Made by a program: the position numbers and the translations under genes
Part shown: piece after piece, positions 16,925 through 25,457 of the stretch
Layout: each line of letters opens with the position of its first letter
Position numbering within the stretch: the stretch's first letter is position 1
Notes under the pieces: model-generated
Database searches by the model: none
Told to the model about the DNA's origin: nothing
Seen by the model: the letters and a program-made list of their open reading frames with translations, nothing else
Assembly (NCBI RefSeq): GCF_017565745.1
Contig: NZ_JAGDYM010000002.1
Span: forward strand, 22,724 to 86,723
From: Leucobacter weissii
Lineage (GTDB): Bacteria > Actinomycetota > Actinomycetes > Actinomycetales > Microbacteriaceae
Length of the DNA: 64,000 nt
Direction: 5' to 3'

Positions 16925-18091
16925 ATGAGGCTGCGCAGCACCGTCTTCGACATCGCACTCGCTGCGGCGCTGTGGGCCGTCACCTGCCTGCCCCCGCTCA
17001 GCCTCGAGTTCGGCCCGCTGGCCGTGGTGGACTCCGCGCCGAGCGCGTGGGCGATGTTCGCGCTCTCGTCGGCGCTCGTCCTCCCCCTCGCGTGGCGCCG
17101 ATCGCACCCCACCGTCTCGGGCGGGATCGTGGTCGGCCTCCACGTGCTGCAGCTCGCGCTCGGCGTGTCGATCGCGCCCGCGAACATCTCGGCGCTGTTC
17201 ACGGCCTATGCGCTCGCCGCCTACGGACCGAGGTGGGCCGGACGTGCGGCGCTGGTGATCGGGCTCGCGGGATCCGCGCTCGCCCCGATCCGCTACGGCT
17301 TCGCCTCCCCGATCGACTTCGCCGTGTTCATGCTCCTGCTGGCGGTGAGCGTGCTCGCCAGCTGGCTGCTGGGCAAGCTGGTGCGCTCGCGCCGGGAGAT
17401 CTGGCGGCAGATGAGCGAACGGGCCGAGCGGCTGGAGCGGGAGCGGGAGCAGGAGCGATCGCTCGCCGCGGCGGACGAGCGCACGAGGATCGCGCGCGAG
17501 ATGCACGACATCGTGGCGCACTCGCTCTCGGTGATCGTGGCCCAGGCAGACGGCGGCTCGTACGCCGCATCGCGGTCGCCCGAGCAGGCGCGGGAGGCGC
17601 TGCGGACCATCGCCCGCACCGGGCGCGACTCGCTCGCCGAGATGCGGCGGCTGCTCGGGGTGCTGCGCGACGGCGGGCCGGCGACGGCCGGCCCGACCCC
17701 CTCGCTCGCGGACATCGACGCGCTGATCGGAGACGTGCGGCGCAGCGGCGTCGAGATCGAGGTGCTGCGCGTCGGCGCGCTCGCCGACCTCGCGCTGCCG
17801 CAGGGCGCGGAACTCGCGGTCTACCGCGTGGTGCAGGAGGCCCTGACGAACGTCATGAAGCACGCCGGGCCGGGCGTGCGCGCGGTGGTGCGCCTGGAAC
17901 GGGACGACGCGGGGCTGCTCGTGGCCGTGCTGGACGACGGTCGCGGCGCGGCCGCCGATCCCGCGAGTCGCGGCAGCGGCCAGGGCGTGCGCGGGATGGC
18001 CGAGCGCGTGGGGCTCTACGGGGGCACGCTCGTGGCGCAGCCGAGGATCGGCGGCGGCTTCGAGGTGCGGGCGCACTTCCCGCAGGGGTAG
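16925..18091 (+). CDS. Two-component sensor histidine kinase, NarL/DesK class (HisKA_3)
   Basis: A 388-residue membrane kinase. Four or five helices span about residues 8-155, a coiled coil follows, then the HisKA_3 dimerisation domain with the phospho-acceptor His194 in REMHDIVAHS. The ATPase domain has the N-box around NVMKHA and the G-box GQGVRGMAERV. There is no large extracellular sensor, so it probably senses within the membrane. GGGGAG precedes the ATG. It forms a pair with the response regulator 30 bases downstream. Confidence 0.92.
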   Translation: MRLRSTVFDIALAAALWAVTCLPPLSLEFGPLAVVDSAPSAWAMFALSSALVLPLAWRRSHPTVSGGIVVGLHVLQLALGVSIAPANISALFTAYALAAYGPRWAGRAALVIGLAGSALAPIRYGFASPIDFAVFMLLLAVSVLASWLLGKLVRSRREIWRQMSERAERLEREREQERSLAAADERTRIAREMHDIVAHSLSVIVAQADGGSYAASRSPEQAREALRTIARTGRDSLAEMRRLLGVLRDGGPATAGPTPSLADIDALIGDVRRSGVEIEVLRVGALADLALPQGAELAVYRVVQEALTNVMKHAGPGVRAVVRLERDDAGLLVAVLDDGRGAAADPASRGSGQGVRGMAERVGLYGGTLVAQPRIGGGFEVRAHFPQG

Positions 18092-18121
18092 TGTCGGCTG
18101 AGGAGACGGAGAGGCGGAGCG

Positions 18122-18835
18122 ATGACCGGAGCGGAGATCCGAGTGGCGCTGGTCGACGACCAGCAGCTGGTGCGGGGCGGCTTCGGCATGCTCATCGGCT
18201 CGCAGCCGGATCTCGTGGTGGTCGGCGAGGCGGGCGATGGGCTGGCCGCGATCGAACTGCTCGAGGGCACCCCCGCCGACGTCGTCCTGATGGACGTGCG
18301 CATGCCCGGCATGAACGGGATCGACGCGACCCGGGCGATCCTGGAGCGACCGGATCCCCCGCGGGTGATCGTGCTCACGACCTTCGACCTCGACGACTAC
18401 GTGCTCGAGGCGATCCGGGCCGGCGCGAGCGGGTTCCTGCTGAAGGACGCCGAGCCGGAGGAACTGCTCCGGGCCATCCGCTCCGTGCACCGCGGCGACG
18501 CCGTGATCTCCCCGTCGATGACGCGCCGCCTGCTCAGCCACGTCGGCCCGATGCTCGGCTCGGAGGGCGCGTCGGACCCGGCGCGGACGGCCGATGGCGC
18601 GGAGGCCGCGGCGGCGTCCGGCCTCGTGGAGATGGCCGCTTCGCTGACGGCTCGCGAGCGGGAGGTGCTCGAACTCGTCGCGCAGGGCATGTCCAATGCG
18701 GAGATCGCCGCGGCGCTGGTGCTCTCGGAGACCACGGTGAAGACGCACGTGCGCCGGATCCTCGCCAAGACGGCCTCGCGGGATCGCGTGCAGGCGGTCG
18801 TCTTCGCCTACGAGGCGGGGATCGTCGCTCCCTGA
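18122..18835 (+). CDS. Two-component response regulator, NarL/FixJ family
   Basis: A 237-residue regulator. The receiver domain has acidic residues Asp12 and Asp13, phospho-acceptor Asp58 (LMDVRMPG) and the conserved Lys in FLLKDA. The LuxR-type helix-turn-helix at about residues 172-235 contains LTAREREVLELVAQG and SETTVKTHVRRIL. The linker is longer than usual and rich in Ala and Asp. By position it probably controls the ABC exporter genes that follow. Confidence 0.93.
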   Translation: MTGAEIRVALVDDQQLVRGGFGMLIGSQPDLVVVGEAGDGLAAIELLEGTPADVVLMDVRMPGMNGIDATRAILERPDPPRVIVLTTFDLDDYVLEAIRAGASGFLLKDAEPEELLRAIRSVHRGDAVISPSMTRRLLSHVGPMLGSEGASDPARTADGAEAAAASGLVEMAASLTAREREVLELVAQGMSNAEIAAALVLSETTVKTHVRRILAKTASRDRVQAVVFAYEAGIVAP

Positions 18836-19173
18836 GCCGATAGCGGCGTCTGCCGGGTGGGGATGAGGATGAGGGGCCGAATCGGCATTCTTGTCACATG
18901 AGCGGGAGAGCGACGTGGCATCCTTGCCGGCCACGGCGCGAAAACGCTCCGGAGGGACGAGAATGCCGATTCGGCCCCTCATCCGGGGGCGGTGCGGAGG
19001 TCATCCGTGAGGAGGATGCCGGGCATCGCGCGGCCGCTTCGGGCGGGCGAAGATCCTCCCCCGGGTCGATGCCGCGCGCCCCGCAGCGCGGACAGGATGG
19101 ACGCAGGGGTCGGATCGGCCCCGGCACACGATGCGGCGCGCGCGGCGCTGCGGACTCGGAGAGGGCGGAACGG
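18836..19173. other. Intergenic region holding a 25-bp perfect inverted repeat (118-bp element)
   Basis: Bases 18867-18891 are the exact reverse complement of 18960-18984, with 68 bases between them that contain a smaller GTGGC/GCCAC stem. The arms contain GGGGCCGAATCGG. It may be the terminator of the response regulator gene, a structured RNA, or a MITE-like insertion. From 18985 to 19173 I see no gene and no clear promoter. Confidence 0.6.
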
Positions 19174-19917
19174 ATGAGCGACGTCGAACAGGGGCGGTAC
19201 GCGGTGCGGGCCTTGGACCTGACCAAGACCTACGGCAGCGGAGAGACGCAGGTGACGGCGCTCGACCGCGTCGGCGTCACGTTCCGCCGCGGAGAGTTCA
19301 CCGCGATCATGGGGCCGTCCGGCTCGGGGAAGTCCACCCTCATGCACTGCCTGGCGGGTCTCGACACCTTCGACAGCGGCTCCGCGGCGATCGGCGAGCA
19401 GGAGCTCTCGGGCCTGCGCGACCGGGAGCTCACCGTCCTGCGCCGCGAACGCATCGGCTTCGTGTTCCAGGCGTTCAACCTCGTGCCGACCCTCACCGCC
19501 GAGCAGAACATCCTGCTGCCCGTCGAGCTGGCCGGCGCCCGCGTGGACCGGGCCTGGATGAGCAGCATCGTCGACGTGCTGGGCATCTCCGAGCGGCTGC
19601 GGCACAAGCCTTCCGAGCTCTCCGGCGGCCAGCAGCAGCGCGTCGCGATCGCCCGGGCGCTGCTCTCGCGCCCCGAGGTGGTGTTCGCCGACGAGCCGAC
19701 CGGCAACCTCGACTCGCGCTCCGGGGCCGAGGTGCTCGCCCTGCTGCGCCGCTCCGCGCGCGAGATGGGGCAGACGATCATCATGGTGACCCACGATCCG
19801 CTCGCGGCGTCGTACGCCGATCGGGTGCTGCTGCTCGCCGACGGGCGGATCGCGGGCGAGCTCTCGGACGCCGAGCCCGACGAGATCCTGGCCGCGCTCG
19901 GCCGTCTGGGGGCGTGA
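19174..19917 (+). CDS. ABC transporter ATP-binding protein, MacB/LolD family
   Basis: A 247-residue ATPase with Walker A GPSGSGKST, signature LSGGQQQRVAIARAL and Walker B VVFADEPTGNLD. The EPTGNLDS motif is typical of ATPases that work with FtsX/MacB-type permeases. The partner permease gene starts two bases after the stop. GAGGGCGG precedes the ATG. Probably an export, resistance or envelope-stress system under the upstream two-component pair. Confidence 0.93.
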   Translation: MSDVEQGRYAVRALDLTKTYGSGETQVTALDRVGVTFRRGEFTAIMGPSGSGKSTLMHCLAGLDTFDSGSAAIGEQELSGLRDRELTVLRRERIGFVFQAFNLVPTLTAEQNILLPVELAGARVDRAWMSSIVDVLGISERLRHKPSELSGGQQQRVAIARALLSRPEVVFADEPTGNLDSRSGAEVLALLRRSAREMGQTIIMVTHDPLAASYADRVLLLADGRIAGELSDAEPDEILAALGRLGA

Positions 19918-19919
19918 GC

Positions 19920-22505
19920 ATGCTCAGGGTCGTTCTCGCGAACATCCGCGCGCACCGCGCGCGTCTCGTCGCCGTCTCGCTAGCGGTGCTGCTGGCCGTC
20001 GCCTTCATGAGCGCGACGCTGATCCTCGGCAGCTCGATGCGGGCGACGCTGCAGCACTCGCTCGGGCAGGACTACGCCCAGGCCGACCTGGTGGTGGTCG
20101 AGGATCCCGAGGCCCAGTACACCGAGGAGGAGATCGACTCCGGGGCCGCCCCGGGGGCCGAGGATCTCGAGAAGCTCGAGCGGGCGGTGAGCGAGGTGCC
20201 CGGCGTCGCAGAGGTGTTCGTGCCGCGCGCCCTCGACATCGCGATCGGGTCGGGGGACGTGCAGCAGATCTTCGAGCTCAGGCAGCTCGCGCCGGAGTCG
20301 TTCCGGGACGTGACGGTCACGGAGGGGAGGCTGCCCGAGGCGTCCGACGAGGTGGTGATGTGGGATACCGTCGCCGAGCAGTTCGGCCTGGAGCCGGGCG
20401 CCCAGCTCGAGATCACCTCCTATGCGGGCACCGCCGACGATTCCGCGCAGGCGGAGGCGAAGCCCGCGACCGTCGTCGGGGTGCTCGAGACGAGCCGCAA
20501 CCCGTTCGCGGCGGGTCAGCCCGTGATCATCGGCGCGCCGAGCGGGATCGAGCACTTCGCCGCCGCCCCGGAGAACGTGCGCATGGACTACGGGACGCCG
20601 GCGCAGATCCTGCTCGACCCGTCCGCCGACCCTGACGCGGCGCGCGCGGCCATCGCGGAGGCGCTGCCGAAGCTGCCCGGATTCCACCCGACGCTGCAGA
20701 CCCCGGACGACCTCCTCTCCGAGCGGTTGGAGGGCTACACCGGCGCCGCCGACGTGCTCACCCTGGTGATGCTCGCCTTCGTCGCCATCGCGATGCTCGT
20801 CGCGGCGCTCGTGATCGCCAACACCTTCGCGGTGATCGTCGCCCAGCGGGCGCGCGAGCTGGCGCTGCTGCGCTGCCTCGGCGCCTCGTCGGGCCAGGTG
20901 CGCGGCTCGGTGCTGCTCGAAGCGCTGGTCATGGCCGCGGTGGCCTCGGTGGTCGGGGTGCTCGTCGCCATCGGCCTCATGCTCGGGCTGGTGGCCATCG
21001 GCAACGCAGGGGGGCTGGGCGGCACGCTCGGCGTCTTCGGCATGGACTGGACGGCGGTGGTGATCCCGATCCTCGTCGGGATCGTGCTGACGCTCGTGGC
21101 GGCGCTCGCCCCGGCGCGGGAGGCGACGCGGGTCTCTCCGCTCGCCGCCATGCGCCCGCTGGACGCGGCGCGCGCCTCGACCCGTGCGGGGGCGCTGCGC
21201 CTCGTGGCCGGGCTGGTGCTCTTCTTCGGCGGCTTCGCGCTGCTCGGCGTCGCCGCGTTCCTCGTGGGCCAGGCGGAACTCGCGCTCCTGGTCGCGCTCG
21301 GGGGATCCGCCCTCAGCGCCGTCGGCGCGATCATGCTCGCGATCTTCGTCGTGCCCCGGCTCATCGGGTGGCTGGGCCGCCTGATCTCGGCGCGAGTGCC
21401 CGGGCGCCTCGCCGCGCTCAACTCGGTGCGGAACCCGCGGCGCACCGCCGCGACCGCGACCGCGCTGCTGATCGGCGTCACGCTCGTCGCGACGGTGTAC
21501 ACGGGCGCCGAGGTGGCGAGGGCCACCTTCAACCAGGGCCTCGACGAGGAGTATCCCGTCGACGTGGTCGTGACGCTGCCGGCCCTGGACGAGAGCGGTG
21601 AGGCGGTCGCGCTCGACGCGGCCGCATTCGACCGGATCGCCGCGATCGACGGGGTCGAGGGGCTCACGCCGATGCGGTCCGCCTATTTCCAGGAGGGGGA
21701 TGGTCGCGTCTGGGAGGCCTGGGCCGTGGACGCGCGGGAGTACGACGCCGTGTCGCGGGTCGCACCCGTCCGCCTCGAAGGCGGGGCGGTCACGATGGCG
21801 GATCCGCCGAAGAACGGGGAGATCACGCTGGGCGGCGAGACGATGATGGACGACGCCTCCGCTGAGGAGACGACGCTGAGGGCCCTGCGGGGCGGGGCGC
21901 CCGATTCCGTGCTGCTCGTGTCGCCCGAGACCCTCGGGCAGCTGCCCGAGTCGCAGGCCGGGGACGGTGCGCTGCTGCGGCTGAGCGACGGGCTCGACTT
22001 CCTGCAGATCAACGAGATCCGCACGCAGATCACCGAGCTGCTGCCGACGTCCTTCGTGGGCGGCGCGGCGCTCGAGCGGGCGGTCTTCGAGCAGATCATC
22101 ACGACGCTGCTGCTCATCGTCACCGGTCTGCTCGCGGTCGCCATCGTGATCGCCGTGATCGGGGTCGGCAACACCCTGTCGCTCTCGGTGATCGAGCGGA
22201 CCCGCGAGAACGCGCTGCTGCGAGCGCTCGGGCTCACCCGCGCGCAACTCAGGTGGACGCTCGCGAACGAGGCGATCCTGCTCTCCGTGGTCGCCGCGGT
22301 CGCCGGGGTCGTGCTGGGCGTCGCCTACGGCTATCTCGGGGCGCGGTCGGTGCTGAACTCGGTGGGCGAGGTGTCGTTCGCGATCCCGTGGGCGGCGCTC
22401 GGGGTCGTGCTGGTGCTCGCGGCGCTCGCGGGGCTGCTCGCCTCGGTGCTGCCGGCGCGGCGGGCGGCGCGGCTCTCCCCGATCGCGGGCCTCGCGGTGG
22501 CCTGA
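19920..22505 (+). CDS. ABC transporter permease with two FtsX domains
   Basis: An 861-residue membrane protein. It has one N-terminal helix (about 13-34), a MacB_PCD-like extracellular domain (about 40-270), a first FtsX core (helices near 277, 335 and 378), two middle helices (about 423-478), a second extracellular domain, and a second FtsX core (near 723, 775 and 820). This doubled layout is typical of Gram-positive FtsX-like permeases that move lipids or antibiotics or act by mechanotransmission. Substrate is unknown. Confidence 0.9.
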   Translation: MLRVVLANIRAHRARLVAVSLAVLLAVAFMSATLILGSSMRATLQHSLGQDYAQADLVVVEDPEAQYTEEEIDSGAAPGAEDLEKLERAVSEVPGVAEVFVPRALDIAIGSGDVQQIFELRQLAPESFRDVTVTEGRLPEASDEVVMWDTVAEQFGLEPGAQLEITSYAGTADDSAQAEAKPATVVGVLETSRNPFAAGQPVIIGAPSGIEHFAAAPENVRMDYGTPAQILLDPSADPDAARAAIAEALPKLPGFHPTLQTPDDLLSERLEGYTGAADVLTLVMLAFVAIAMLVAALVIANTFAVIVAQRARELALLRCLGASSGQVRGSVLLEALVMAAVASVVGVLVAIGLMLGLVAIGNAGGLGGTLGVFGMDWTAVVIPILVGIVLTLVAALAPAREATRVSPLAAMRPLDAARASTRAGALRLVAGLVLFFGGFALLGVAAFLVGQAELALLVALGGSALSAVGAIMLAIFVVPRLIGWLGRLISARVPGRLAALNSVRNPRRTAATATALLIGVTLVATVYTGAEVARATFNQGLDEEYPVDVVVTLPALDESGEAVALDAAAFDRIAAIDGVEGLTPMRSAYFQEGDGRVWEAWAVDAREYDAVSRVAPVRLEGGAVTMADPPKNGEITLGGETMMDDASAEETTLRALRGGAPDSVLLVSPETLGQLPESQAGDGALLRLSDGLDFLQINEIRTQITELLPTSFVGGAALERAVFEQIITTLLLIVTGLLAVAIVIAVIGVGNTLSLSVIERTRENALLRALGLTRAQLRWTLANEAILLSVVAAVAGVVLGVAYGYLGARSVLNSVGEVSFAIPWAALGVVLVLAALAGLLASVLPARRAARLSPIAGLAVA

Positions 22506-23191
22506 CCCGTTCCTCCCTCCTTCCCTCCTTCCCTTCCCTTCCCTTCCCTTCCCTTCCCTTCCCTTCCCTTCCCTCTCTCCCCATCCCGGCCGCTCCCTGT
22601 CCGCCCGCCTCTACTCCTGCCCCTCCTATCCGCCCTTCTTCCTCCTGACCCGCCCGCCCCTCTCCCCGCGCCCTTTCCGCTGCGATTGGTCCCGAAGTGC
22701 CCCTTCGCGAGTGGTGAAAGGGCACTTCGGGGCCAACGGGACGCGGAAAGGCAGGGGAATGAGGATGAGAGTCGCGGTGAGGGCGGGTCAGGAAGGAGAG
22801 GAATCTCCGGGAAGGAGCGGCGCGGGAGCGGAGAAGGGAGGAGCACGCGAGGAGCGCGAGAGCGGAGGCGGGAGGAGCGCGGGAGCGGAGATGGGAGCAG
22901 ATGCGAGAGCAGCGGAGGAGCGGAGAAGGGAGGAGCAGCGAGGAGCGCGGGAGCGGAGGCCGGAGGAGGGCAGGGGCGGAGACGGGATGCGGCCTCGGAG
23001 CGGTGCAGACGAGGATCGTAGGAGGAGTACGGGAGGAGCGGGGGACCAGAGACCGGAGCAGCGAGGGAGCGGAGACCGGAGGAGCACGAGAGGAACGCGG
23101 GGACGGAGACCGGAGGAGCACGGGAGCGGAGGCGGGAGGAACGCGGGGGCGGAGACGGGAGCGGGGCGTGAGAGGAGGATAGGCTGGGCGG
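22506..23191. repeat. Gene-free low-complexity tract: CCCTT repeat, long inverted repeat, polypurine block
   Basis: Eight perfect CCCTT units run from 22531 to 22570 inside a pyrimidine tract (about 22510-22670). An inverted repeat follows: 22686-22702 pairs with 22720-22736 over 17 bp with one G-T mismatch, a likely terminator. From about 22750 to 23178 the plus strand is strongly purine-rich, built of imperfect units such as GGAGGAGCGCGGGAGCGGAG. The open frames through this tract are compositional artefacts. Confidence 0.75.
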
Positions 23192-23503
23192 GTGCCGAAA
23201 CCCGTCTCCCTGCGGCTCCTGACGAAGCCGGGCTGCCATCTCTGCGACGAGGCGCGCGGCGTGGTCGAGCGCGTGTGCGCGGAGGCGCTCGCGGACGGCA
23301 TCGAGACCGTGCTCGACGAGCGGGACATCCTGAGCGATCCCGCGCTGGCCCGGCGCCACTCCGAGGACATCCCGGTCCTGTTCATCGGCGAGAAGCGGCA
23401 CGCCGTCTGGCGGGTGGATCCGGAGCGGCTCCGCGCCGCCCTCGACCGGGCCGCTCGACGACGACCCCTCTCAAGACGACCCGGCAATGGAGGATCCCCA
23501 TGA
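23192..23503 (+). CDS. Glutaredoxin-like protein (DUF836 family)
   Basis: A 103-residue thioredoxin-fold protein with the redox motif CHLC near residues 15-18 (TKPGCHLCDEA) and the cis-Pro segment DIPVLFIG. Family members are small thiol-disulfide proteins of uncertain substrate. The GTG start has TAGGCT six bases upstream (23180-23185), so the mRNA may be leaderless. Its stop overlaps the next start as ATGA. Confidence 0.85.
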   Translation: MPKPVSLRLLTKPGCHLCDEARGVVERVCAEALADGIETVLDERDILSDPALARRHSEDIPVLFIGEKRHAVWRVDPERLRAALDRAARRRPLSRRPGNGGSP

Positions 23504-23802
23504 CCCTGCGACACATCGTGACCTGGCGGTTGAGCGGTGCCGACCGCGCGCAGCGCGACGCCCAGGCCGCGGAGATCGCCGCCGCGCTGACGCCGCTCGC
23601 CGAGACCGTGGCGAGCGTGCGCGCGCTCGCCGTGCACCGCAACGAGCTCTTCGACGGCGACAACTGGGACGTCACGCTGATCGCCGACTTCGACGACGCC
23701 GACGGCCTCGCCGCCTACGCCTCGCACCCGGAGCACGTCGCGGCCGGGGCCGTGGTCAAACGCCACGCGACCGACCGGGTCGCCACCGACTTCACTCTCT
23801 AG
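23500..23802 (+). CDS. Dabb (stress-responsive alpha/beta barrel) domain protein
   Basis: A 100-residue dimeric ferredoxin-like domain with the family start LRHIVTWRL and the ending HPEHVAAG followed by a hydrophobic strand. The function is not known from the family. GGAGG lies 7 bases upstream, and the ATGA overlap couples it to the glutaredoxin-like gene. Confidence 0.85.
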   Translation: MTLRHIVTWRLSGADRAQRDAQAAEIAAALTPLAETVASVRALAVHRNELFDGDNWDVTLIADFDDADGLAAYASHPEHVAAGAVVKRHATDRVATDFTL

Positions 23803-23970
23803 ATCCGCGCCGGCCCCGGAACCGGGGTCGCGTCGGCACCGTATCCGAGCCCGGTCGCGCACCGCGGTGCCCCGATCCGGGCCAACCGCCCGCCTTCGTG
23901 ACGCGGTGTGACCGGACCCCGTGCGCCGCTCCGGTCTATCTGCGTAGGGTGGGGGCGAGGAGGACCGCGG

Positions 23971-25326
23971 ATGACATCGCTGCTCGAGGAGGAGGCGCTC
24001 GAGTTCGTGCGCGAACTCATCCGGATCGAGAGCGTCAACACGGGCGACCCGGCGACCATCGGCGATGGCGAGACCCGGGCGGTCCGCTTCATCCAGGAGC
24101 GTCTCCGGGAGGTCGGCATCGCGTCGGAGCTGATCGAGCCGCGTCCGGGCCGGGGCTCGCTCGTCGCGCGCATCCCGGGATCGGATCCGGGCGCCGGCGC
24201 GCTGCTCGTGCACGCCCATGTGGACGTCGTGCCGGTCGAGGAGCGCGACTGGACCCGCCCGCCGTTCGCCGCCGAGATCCATGACGGCTACCTCTACGGC
24301 CGCGGCGCCGTCGACATGAAGAACTACGCCGGCACCGTGCTGGCGGTCGCGCGCCATCTCGCGCGCGAGCGCATCGCGCCGCGCCGCGACCTGGTGCTGG
24401 CCTTCCTCGCCGACGAGGAGGCGGGCGGCCTCTGGGGCGCGGGCTGGCTGGTCGACCGCCGACCGGAGCTGTTCGCCGGCGTCACCGAGGCGATCAGCGA
24501 GGTCGGCGGCTTCTCGGTGCCGCTGGACGGCGATGGGCGTCGCGACGAGGACGGCGACGAGGCGCCCGGTGCCGATCCTCGCCGCGCCTACCTGGTGGCG
24601 ACGAGCGAGAAGGGCGTGGCCTGGGCGACGCTGACCGCGCGGGGGCGTGCGGGGCACGGCTCGCGGCCCACCGAGGACAACGCGGTGGTGCGCCTGGCCG
24701 GTGCGGTGCGGCGGATCGGCGAGCACCGCTTCCCGATCGTGCGCTCGCCGGCGGTGACGCGCTTCGTGGAGGCGTTCGCGCGGGCCCGCGGCCTGCGGTT
24801 CTCCGATGAGACGATCGAGGCGGATCTGGCGTCGCTCGGCTTCGTGGGCGAGATCATCGGCGCGAGCCTGCGGAACACCGCCACCCCCACCGTGCTCTCC
24901 GCGGGAGGCAAGACCAACATCATTCCCGGCGAGGCGACGGCGCGGCTCGACATCCGGGTGCTGCCCGGCCAGGACGCGCCGTTGCGCGAGACGCTCGCCG
25001 CGCTCGCCGGTCCCGGCGTCGAGGTGCGCGAGGGGCGGTGGTGGTCGGCGACCGAGGCCCCGGTCGACGCCCCGCTCCTCGATGTGCTGGGCCGCGCGGT
25101 CGCGGCGGAGGATCCCGACGGCCTCGTCGTGCCGTACCTGCTGCCGGCGAGCACCGACAACAAGCACTTCGCGCGTCTCGGGATCGCGGGCTACGGCTTC
25201 GTGCCGCTGCGCGTGCCGCACGACTTCGACGTGCTCGGGCAGTTCCACGCGGCCGACGAGCGGGTCCCGGTCGACGCGCTGCGCTTCTCGGCGCGCGTCA
25301 CGGCCCAGATCCTGCGCAAAGCGTAA
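23971..25326 (+). CDS. M20/M28-family metallopeptidase (ArgE/DapE/CPG2 type)
   Basis: A 451-residue cytosolic di-zinc hydrolase. Metal ligands are visible: HAHVDVV (His81 or His83), GRGAVDMK (Asp115) and the ADEE segment (Glu149 general base, Glu150 ligand), with a late His near residue 420. A lid/dimerisation domain lies in the middle. Likely cleaves dipeptides or N-acyl amino acids; the exact substrate is unclear. An acidic insert near residues 185-205 is unusual. GAGGAGG precedes the ATG. Confidence 0.88.
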   Translation: MTSLLEEEALEFVRELIRIESVNTGDPATIGDGETRAVRFIQERLREVGIASELIEPRPGRGSLVARIPGSDPGAGALLVHAHVDVVPVEERDWTRPPFAAEIHDGYLYGRGAVDMKNYAGTVLAVARHLARERIAPRRDLVLAFLADEEAGGLWGAGWLVDRRPELFAGVTEAISEVGGFSVPLDGDGRRDEDGDEAPGADPRRAYLVATSEKGVAWATLTARGRAGHGSRPTEDNAVVRLAGAVRRIGEHRFPIVRSPAVTRFVEAFARARGLRFSDETIEADLASLGFVGEIIGASLRNTATPTVLSAGGKTNIIPGEATARLDIRVLPGQDAPLRETLAALAGPGVEVREGRWWSATEAPVDAPLLDVLGRAVAAEDPDGLVVPYLLPASTDNKHFARLGIAGYGFVPLRVPHDFDVLGQFHAADERVPVDALRFSARVTAQILRKA

Positions 25327-25338
25327 GAGGTTTCGGTC

Positions 25339-25430
25339 CCTGAGCTTGTCGAAGAGCCCGACACCATGAGCCGGATGCTTCGGTCTCTGAGCCCTTCGAC
25401 AAGCTCAGGAACCCTTGTCGAAGGGCTCAG
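25339..25430. repeat. REP-like inverted repeats between convergent genes, likely terminator
   Basis: Three copies of a CTGAGC-CTTCGACAAG type unit occur at 25339-25354, 25387-25409 and 25412-25430. CTGAGCCCTTCGACAAG at 25387-25403 pairs over 17 bp with 25414-25430. It lies between the M20 peptidase and aspS. Similar motifs are common dispersed palindromes in actinobacteria and proteobacteria. Confidence 0.7.
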
Positions 25431-25457
25431 CAACCGGCCACCTATCCGCGGACTCTT

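Noticed and set aside
22249..25248. Minus-strand open frame of about 1000 codons across the low-complexity tract and the M20 gene
   Set aside because: It spans a pyrimidine repeat and the reverse of a well-supported peptidase. No domain is recognisable.
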